Source of the DNA: Micromonosporaceae bacterium
GTDB taxonomy: Bacteria > Actinomycetota > Actinomycetes > Mycobacteriales > Micromonosporaceae
DNA length: 41,140 nucleotides
NCBI GenBank assembly: GCA_020027875.1
Contig: JAHRHA010000046.1
Span: 1 to 41,140, forward strand
Direction: 5' to 3'
The notes under the pieces were generated by a model. The model was not told the origin of the DNA and made no database searches. It saw only the letters and a list, made by a program, of their open reading frames with translations. The position numbers were made by a program, and so were the translations under genes. This document shows positions 36,423-41,140 of this stretch, piece by piece (within the stretch, counting starts at the first letter, position 1; the number at the start of each line of letters is the position of its first letter).

Positions 36423-37796
36423 TTAGGCGCCCACGAGGGACTGGCCGCAGACGCGGACCACGTTGCCGGTCACGCCCCCCGAGCCGGGCGACGCGAGCCA
36501 CGCGATCGTCTCGGCCACATCGACCGGCAGCCCGCCCTGCGACATGCTGTTCATCCGCCTCCCCGCCTCGCGGATCATGATTGGCATCTTGGCGGTCATC
36601 GCCGTCTCGATGAACCCCGGCGCGACCGCGTTGACGGTGGTGCTCCACTTCGCCAGTACCCGTGCCTGGGACTGGACCAGGCCGATCACGCCGGCCTTAC
36701 TGGTCGCATAGTTGGTCTGGCCACGGTTCCCCGCAATGCCGCTCACGGACGATACGCCGACGATCCGACCGTCGGCCCGGATGAGCTTATCGCCGAGGAG
36801 GATGTCATTGACGCGCTCCTGCGCGGAGAGATTGACATCCAGCACCGAGTCCCACTGGTCCTCGCTCATCCGACCCAGGGTCTTGTCCCGGGTGATGCCC
36901 GCGTTGTGGACCACGATGTCCACGCCGCCGTGCCTCGATGACAGATGGTCGGCCAGCGTTCGCGGGGCGTGGCCGGCGGTGAGGTCGAGTTGCACCGCCT
37001 CGCCGCGCAGACTGTTCGCCACGGTGGCGAGCGCGTCTCCGGCGGCCGGCACGTCGAGGCAGACGACGTGTGCGCCGTCGCGGGTGAGCACCTTCGCGAT
37101 GGCCTCGCCGATTCCTCGGGCGGCGCCGGTGACCAGCGCGACCTTGCCCTCGAGCGGGCGCTCCCAGTCAACCGGCGTGGTCGGTGCCGCTGGTGAGATC
37201 CGGATCACCTGGCCCGACACGTACGCGGATTTGGCTGACAGGAGGAATCGTAGGGTCGACTCCACATTGGGCTCAGCGTCCCGGGCAACGTAGACGAGTT
37301 GAGCCGTCGTGCCTCGGCCGAATTCCTTGCCGACCGAGCGGACGAAGCCCTCGAGCGCGCGCTGTGCGGTCGCCTCCGCGGGTGTGGCGCACTCCTCCGG
37401 CGGCGAGCCGAGAACGATCACCCGGCCGCATGGCTGCAGCGACCGAGCGAGCGGGTGGAAGAAGTCGTACAGCCCGCGAAGTGCGCCAGAGTCGGGTAGA
37501 CCGGTCGCGTCATACACCAGCCCGGCCAGACCGGCCAGACCGGCCAGACCGGCCAGCCCGACCAGGCTGACGTCGGCCGACGTCGCCGGCGAGTCGAGCA
37601 CATCGACCCCGGCGCCGCGAAGGATTTCGCTCGCCGGCGCGCCGAGCCGGCCTGTTCCGCCAACGGCGACGGGCGCGGTGACCAGCGGATCGCCGGGCCG
37701 GTAGCGCCGTAGGCGGGGTGGATCCGGCAGTCCAAGCCGCTGCACGATCGCCCGGCCGGCACCGGAGTTCGCGAAACTGGTGTAACGGTCGCTCAT
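36423..37796 (-). CDS. high-molecular-weight 3-oxoacyl reductase, FabG4-like
   Basis: The product is 457 residues, close to the 454 of M. tuberculosis FabG4. The N-terminal half is a degenerate Rossmann-type domain (about 1-210). The C-terminal half is a complete SDR reductase: VTGAARGIG, HNAGITRDKTLGRM, GVSSVSGIAGN (catalytic Ser), TNYATSK (Tyr and Lys), and NAVAPGFIETAM. It reduces 3-oxoacyl-CoA or acyl-ACP with NADH. An in-frame 9-bp repeat in the first half gives GLAGLAGLAGLAGL. The TAGGCT box six bases before the ATG overlaps the palindromic operator, so TetR control is likely. Confidence 0.93.
   Translation of the reverse strand: MSDRYTSFANSGAGRAIVQRLGLPDPPRLRRYRPGDPLVTAPVAVGGTGRLGAPASEILRGAGVDVLDSPATSADVSLVGLAGLAGLAGLAGLVYDATGLPDSGALRGLYDFFHPLARSLQPCGRVIVLGSPPEECATPAEATAQRALEGFVRSVGKEFGRGTTAQLVYVARDAEPNVESTLRFLLSAKSAYVSGQVIRISPAAPTTPVDWERPLEGKVALVTGAARGIGEAIAKVLTRDGAHVVCLDVPAAGDALATVANSLRGEAVQLDLTAGHAPRTLADHLSSRHGGVDIVVHNAGITRDKTLGRMSEDQWDSVLDVNLSAQERVNDILLGDKLIRADGRIVGVSSVSGIAGNRGQTNYATSKAGVIGLVQSQARVLAKWSTTVNAVAPGFIETAMTAKMPIMIREAGRRMNSMSQGGLPVDVAETIAWLASPGSGGVTGNVVRVCGQSLVGA
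37522..37557. repeat. four 9-bp tandem repeats inside the fabG4-like gene
   Basis: CCGGCCAGA occurs three times in a row, followed by CCGGCCAGC. It encodes the in-frame Gly-Leu-Ala repeat in the N-terminal domain, so copy number could vary without breaking the gene. Confidence 0.85.
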
Positions 37797-37804
37797 GGCG
37801 ATAG

Positions 37805-37820
37805 CCTACTCACGAGTAGG
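37805..37820. promoter_or_regulatory. operator-like palindrome at the fabG4/fadA2 divergent promoter
   Basis: CCTACTC-AC-GAGTAGG, perfect 7-bp arms. It shares its TACTCACGAGTA core with the site beside tetR at 34784. It overlaps the minus-strand -10 box (TAGGCT) of the fabG4-like gene and lies just before the fadA2-like ribosome binding site. Confidence 0.75.
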
Positions 37821-37835
37821 TTAGGAGGTCGACTG

Positions 37836-39125
37836 ATGCAGGCACGTCGCGTCGCCGTTATCGGCGGCAACCGCATCCCGTTCGCCCGCTCCAACGGCCC
37901 GTACGCCCATGCATCCAACCAGGACATGCTGACCGTGGCGTTGGACGGACTGGTGGCTCGCTTCGGTCTTGCAGGTCAACGACTGGGCGAGGTCGTCGCC
38001 GGCGCCGTGCTCAAGCACAGCCGTGACTACAACCTCACTCGCGAGTGTGTCCTCGGCTCTCGACTCGATGCGCATACGCCCGCGTACGACATTCAGCAGG
38101 CCTGCGGCACGGGCCTGGAGGCGACCATCGCCGTTGCCAACAAGATTGCCCTCGGCCAGATTGAGGTCGGCGTCGCGGGCGGGGTGGATACCACCTCCGA
38201 CGCGCCGCTCGCCGTGAACGAGGAATTGCGCCAAGCGATGCTCGAGCTCAACCGGGCGCGGTCGCTGGGCGACCGACTGAAGGCCGCCGCGAAGCTCAAC
38301 CCGGTACGGGCATTCAAGCCCGACATCCCGCGCAACGCCGAACCGCGCACCGGCATGTCGATGGGTGACCACGCCGCGATCACCGCCCGCGAGTGGGGAA
38401 TCGATCGGGCCGCGCAGGACGAGCTGGCTCTCGCATCGCATCGGGGCCTGGCGGCGGCCTACCAGCGCGGGTTCTTCGATGACCTGATGACGCCGTACCT
38501 GGGGTTGGCCCGCGACCAGAACCTGCGTGAGGACACAACGCTGGAGAAGCTGGCCGGGCTGACACCCGTCTTCGGCGCCCGTGGTCCGGGTGCCGCCGAG
38601 GCGACGATGACGGCGGGCAACTCCTCCCCCCTGTCCGACGGTGCGTCGGTGGTACTTCTCGCCACTGAGGATTGGGCGAAGGAGCGCCGACTCCCGGTGC
38701 TTGCCTGGTTCGCCGCGAGCGAGACGGCCGCGGTGGACTATGTGCACGGCGCGGAGGGGTTGCTCATGGCCCCGGCGTACGCCGTGCCGAGGCTGCTGGC
38801 TAGGGCGGGTGTGACGCTGCAGGACTTCGACTTCTACGAGATCCACGAAGCGTTCGCGTCGCAGGTGCTCGCGACGCTGAAGGCCTGGGAGGACGCGGAC
38901 TTCTGCAAGACAAAGCTGGGACTTGACGCTCCACTAGGGACCATTGACCGCGCCAAGCTCAATGTCAACGGCTCATCGCTCGCGGCCGGCCACCCGTTCG
39001 CCGCGACCGGAGGCCGGATCGTGGCAACGCTGGCGAAGCTTCTCGCCGAGAACGGGGAAGGGCGCGGCCTGATCTCGATCTGCGCCGCCGGCGGCCAAGG
39101 CGTGACCGCCATTCTGGATCGCTGA
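37836..39125 (+). CDS. acetyl-CoA acyltransferase (thiolase), FadA2-like
   Basis: A 429-residue thiolase. The nucleophile is Cys90 in DIQQACGTGLEA. The C-terminal active-site residues are in YEIHEAFASQ, NVNGSSLAAGHPFAATGGR (His) and SICAAGGQG (second Cys). Thiolases cleave 3-oxoacyl-CoA or condense acetyl-CoA. Its divergent partner is the FabG4-like gene, the arrangement of fadA2 and fabG4 in M. tuberculosis. The ATG follows AGGAGG. The operator next to tetR recurs in its promoter. Confidence 0.93.
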   Translation: MQARRVAVIGGNRIPFARSNGPYAHASNQDMLTVALDGLVARFGLAGQRLGEVVAGAVLKHSRDYNLTRECVLGSRLDAHTPAYDIQQACGTGLEATIAVANKIALGQIEVGVAGGVDTTSDAPLAVNEELRQAMLELNRARSLGDRLKAAAKLNPVRAFKPDIPRNAEPRTGMSMGDHAAITAREWGIDRAAQDELALASHRGLAAAYQRGFFDDLMTPYLGLARDQNLREDTTLEKLAGLTPVFGARGPGAAEATMTAGNSSPLSDGASVVLLATEDWAKERRLPVLAWFAASETAAVDYVHGAEGLLMAPAYAVPRLLARAGVTLQDFDFYEIHEAFASQVLATLKAWEDADFCKTKLGLDAPLGTIDRAKLNVNGSSLAAGHPFAATGGRIVATLAKLLAENGEGRGLISICAAGGQGVTAILDR

Positions 39126-39162
39126 CACCGCGCCCGTGGGCGGCGGAACTCCCCAATAAGCG

Positions 39163-39192
39163 TTGGACAGTTGGCGGCCACTCAACTAGACT
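39163..39192 (+). promoter_or_regulatory. leaderless promoter of the winged-helix gene
   Basis: TTGGAC (39163-39168), 18 bases, TAGACT (39187-39192). The -10 box ends seven bases before the ATG at 39200 and there is no ribosome binding site. Confidence 0.6.
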
Positions 39193-39199
39193 CCCAAGC

Positions 39200-39751
39200 A
39201 TGTCTTTGGGAGATGGGAGCGACCGGGTCACCGCCCACCTACGAGCGCTCGCACACCCGGTCCGACTGCGCATCCTCTCCCTCCTCACCGGGGCGCCGAT
39301 GACCGCGGCCGAGATCGCGCGCGAGCTCAAGCTGACCCACGCCAACGTGAGCTACCACCTGCGCCAACTCCACGCAGCCGGCACGATCGAGGCGGCCGGC
39401 GAGGAGCACATCCGGGGTGGGGTTGCCAAGCGCTACCGCTATGTCATCGAGCGCGATCTCACACACTCGCCGAGCACGGGCACTCCCGGCCACGTGCCGC
39501 AGCGGCGGGCGATGTACACGGCGCTCGCGACCGAGCTTCGCCGGCGGGCCAAGCACCTGAGACACAGCCCCGGCCGCAGCCATTTCACGGACGCCGAGCT
39601 GTGGATCGACCCGGAGATATGGGGTGGGATCAGGGCTCGCATCGAGGCCGCCTCCGTCGATCTCCACCGGGCGGCCAAGCCGCCCCGAACCCCCGGCACG
39701 ATCCGAGTCAACGCCAGCATCGCCCTCTTCGAGATGGAGGCCGACTCGTGA
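39200..39751 (+). CDS. ArsR-type winged-helix regulator
   Basis: A 183-residue protein with an ArsR-like DNA-binding domain in the first 90 residues (LRALAHPVRLRILSLLTGAP, then ELKLTHANVSYHLRQLHAAG as the helix-turn-helix, and a wing with KRYRYV). A longer C-terminal helical part follows. No metal-binding cysteines are present, so a small organic ligand or a protein signal is more likely. It overlaps the MFS gene (GTGA) and is probably its regulator. Confidence 0.88.
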   Translation: MSLGDGSDRVTAHLRALAHPVRLRILSLLTGAPMTAAEIARELKLTHANVSYHLRQLHAAGTIEAAGEEHIRGGVAKRYRYVIERDLTHSPSTGTPGHVPQRRAMYTALATELRRRAKHLRHSPGRSHFTDAELWIDPEIWGGIRARIEAASVDLHRAAKPPRTPGTIRVNASIALFEMEADS

Positions 39752-41007
39752 GCAACTCGCTGGCTCCGCTGCGACACGCGCCGTTCCGCTATCTCGCATC
39801 CGGCCGGGTCGTCACGATGCTTGGCAATGCCGTCGCGCCGATCGCCCTCGCCTTCGCCGTTCTGGACCTAACCGGCTCGGTGAGCGATCTTGGCCTCGTC
39901 GTGGGTGCCCGTTCCCTGATGATGGTCGTGTTCGTCCTCTTCGGTGGCGTCGTGGCGGACCGCCTTCCGCGTCACTTCGTCATGGTGGTCTCGTGCGTGC
40001 TCGCCGCCGCGAGTCAGGGCGCGGTCGCCACGCTTGTGCTAACCGACACCGCCACGATCCCGAGGCTCATCGCGCTCAGCGCCGTCAACGGGATCGTCAG
40101 CGCCTTCGCCTTCCCGGCCGCCTCCGCGCTCATCGCGCAGACGGTGCCCGAGGAGATCCGCAGGCAGGCCAATGCGATCAACCGGCTCGGCATCAACGCG
40201 GCGATGATCGTCGGTGCGTCCGTCGGCGGATTGCTGGTGGCCGCGGTTGGGCCGGGATGGGGTCTGGCCGTCGACGCGGCCACGTTCGCCATCGCGGCCT
40301 GCCTCTTCGCGCTGGTGAGGGTTCCGGCGTATCGGGACCGGTCGGCGCCGCGCGCGAGCACGTTGCGGGAGCTGCGCGACGGTTGGCGGGAGTTTGTATC
40401 CCGTACCTGGGTCTGGGTCGTCGTTCTCGGCTTCTGCTTCTTCAACGCCGCCGAGATCGGTGCGGTGCAGGTTCTCGGCCCCGCTGTTGCCGACGAGACG
40501 ATCGGCCGGTGGCTGTGGGGAATCGTGCTCGCCGCCCAGACGACCGGGATGGTCGTGGGCGCAATCATCGCCATGCGAGTCCAGGTCCGCCGGCTGCTAC
40601 TGATCGGCGTCGCCTCTTGCGTCGTGCCGATTCTCTTCCTGGTGGCGCTCGCGGTCTCGCCGCAGGTGGCCGTGCTCGTGCCGGCGGCGTTCCTCACCGG
40701 CGTCGCGATCGAGCAGTTCGGCATCGCCTGGGAGGTCTCTATCCAGGAGCACATTCCTCCCGACAAGCTTGCCCGGGTCTACTCCTACGATGCGCTGGGC
40801 TCTTTCGTAGCCATCCCCATCGGCCAGGTCGCGGCGGGCCCGATCGCCGAGGCCATCGGTACGGGGCCGGCGCTGCTGGGAGCCGCCGGTGTGGTCGCGC
40901 TCGCCGTCGTGGGCATGCTCGCGAGCCGCCAGGTACGGACGCTGGAGCACCGCCCCCTGAAGGTCCCACTCGACTCAACCGTGCCGGAGCCTGTCGTCGC
41001 CGGATGA
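39748..41007 (+). CDS. MFS transporter, MFS_3-type
   Basis: The GTG at 39748 overlaps the regulator stop. The product of 419 residues has about 12 hydrophobic segments. The first loop has FRYLASGRVVTMLGNAVAPIALAFAVLD, and the loop after helix 2 has the MFS motif GGVVADRLPRH. The central loop is RVPAYRDRSAPRASTLRELRDGWREF, which is typical of the transmembrane-secretion-effector (MFS_3) group, often linked to export of antibiotics or siderophores. The substrate is unknown. Coupling to the regulator suggests induction by the exported compound. Confidence 0.9.
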   Translation: MSNSLAPLRHAPFRYLASGRVVTMLGNAVAPIALAFAVLDLTGSVSDLGLVVGARSLMMVVFVLFGGVVADRLPRHFVMVVSCVLAAASQGAVATLVLTDTATIPRLIALSAVNGIVSAFAFPAASALIAQTVPEEIRRQANAINRLGINAAMIVGASVGGLLVAAVGPGWGLAVDAATFAIAACLFALVRVPAYRDRSAPRASTLRELRDGWREFVSRTWVWVVVLGFCFFNAAEIGAVQVLGPAVADETIGRWLWGIVLAAQTTGMVVGAIIAMRVQVRRLLLIGVASCVVPILFLVALAVSPQVAVLVPAAFLTGVAIEQFGIAWEVSIQEHIPPDKLARVYSYDALGSFVAIPIGQVAAGPIAEAIGTGPALLGAAGVVALAVVGMLASRQVRTLEHRPLKVPLDSTVPEPVVAG

Positions 41008-41050
41008 CCAGCCAGCCCACGTCGATCGCCCTTAACCCCGCGCTAGGGGT

Positions 41051-41073
41051 CTTGAGCGGGCGAAGCCCGCAAG
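41051..41073 (+). terminator. hairpin after the MFS gene
   Basis: GCGGGC-GAA-GCCCGC with an outer CTT/AAG lies about 43 bases past the stop. The remaining 67 bases of the window, from 41074, show no gene. Confidence 0.55.
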
Positions 41074-41140
41074 ATGAGTCAAGTCTGGTTGATCATGCGG
41101 TCCTTTGCGTGCTGTTGTCCGTTGACGCTTGCCCGGTCAG

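Noticed and set aside
41074..41140. A partial gene at the window end
   Set aside because: No frame in the last 67 bases shows a start with a ribosome binding site or coding bias.

Overview
The window is high-GC DNA from an actinobacterium. GTG starts, frequent stop/start overlaps (ATGA, GTGA, TAATG), SigE-family sigma factors, DUF3151- and DUF6461-type proteins and a mycobacterial-like gene order (clpB, pyrE, dedA, fbaA, DUF3151, purA) all point that way. Micromonosporaceae is my best guess for the family; this is inference, since there is no rRNA or marker search to confirm it. I see no tRNA, rRNA, CRISPR array, integrase or transposase.

Layout. 1-3.2 kb is accessory-looking: a secreted protein, three small minus-strand genes (one DUF2637-like) each followed by a strong hairpin, and a leaderless two-gene unit of a small helix-turn-helix (HTH) protein plus a possible ADP-ribosyltransferase-fold protein. 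3.4-6.2 kb has an SDR, a decayed paralogue of a beta-propeller lipoprotein, the intact lipoprotein and a possible gene remnant. 6.2-12.3 kb carries clpB behind an HspR-type HAIR operator, a membrane protein, an SDR, leaderless pyrE, an ArsR regulator and a frameshifted class II aldolase. 12.4-19.5 kb holds a binding-protein/VWA exoprotein, DedA, the radical SAM and Memo members of AmmeMemoRadiSam, and a SigE-family sigma factor coupled to an LCP protein. 19.8-29.4 kb has fbaA, DUF6461, LOG, DUF3151, a MinD-like ATPase, a diacylglycerol-kinase-fold protein lacking its catalytic motifs, purA, an AbiEi-like gene and purD. 29.5-31.5 kb holds a Nudix hydrolase and a second sigma/membrane-partner pair. 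31.5-39.1 kb is a fatty-acid cluster (FadD with a frameshift, acyl-CoA dehydrogenase, SCP2, TetR, MaoC hydratase, FabG4-like, FadA2-like) with a shared palindromic operator at two divergent promoters. 39.2-41 kb has a winged-helix regulator overlapping an MFS transporter.

The most striking non-coding feature is a short dispersed element of about 70-79 bp, present seven times between 14.2 and 36.4 kb. Each copy has a 30-bp near-perfect palindrome at one end and, in the best copies, CAAGATC/GATCTTG terminal inverted repeats exactly 79 bp apart. Every copy lies within about 20 bp of a gene 3' end. Two copies supply stop codons (purA and the DUF6461 gene), and one inverted pair brackets the AbiEi-like gene between purA and purD.

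Several genes have a TANNNT -10 box 6-8 nt before the start codon with no ribosome binding site, so leaderless transcription appears common here. Two genes carry apparent single-base deletions, which may be true pseudogenes or assembly errors.
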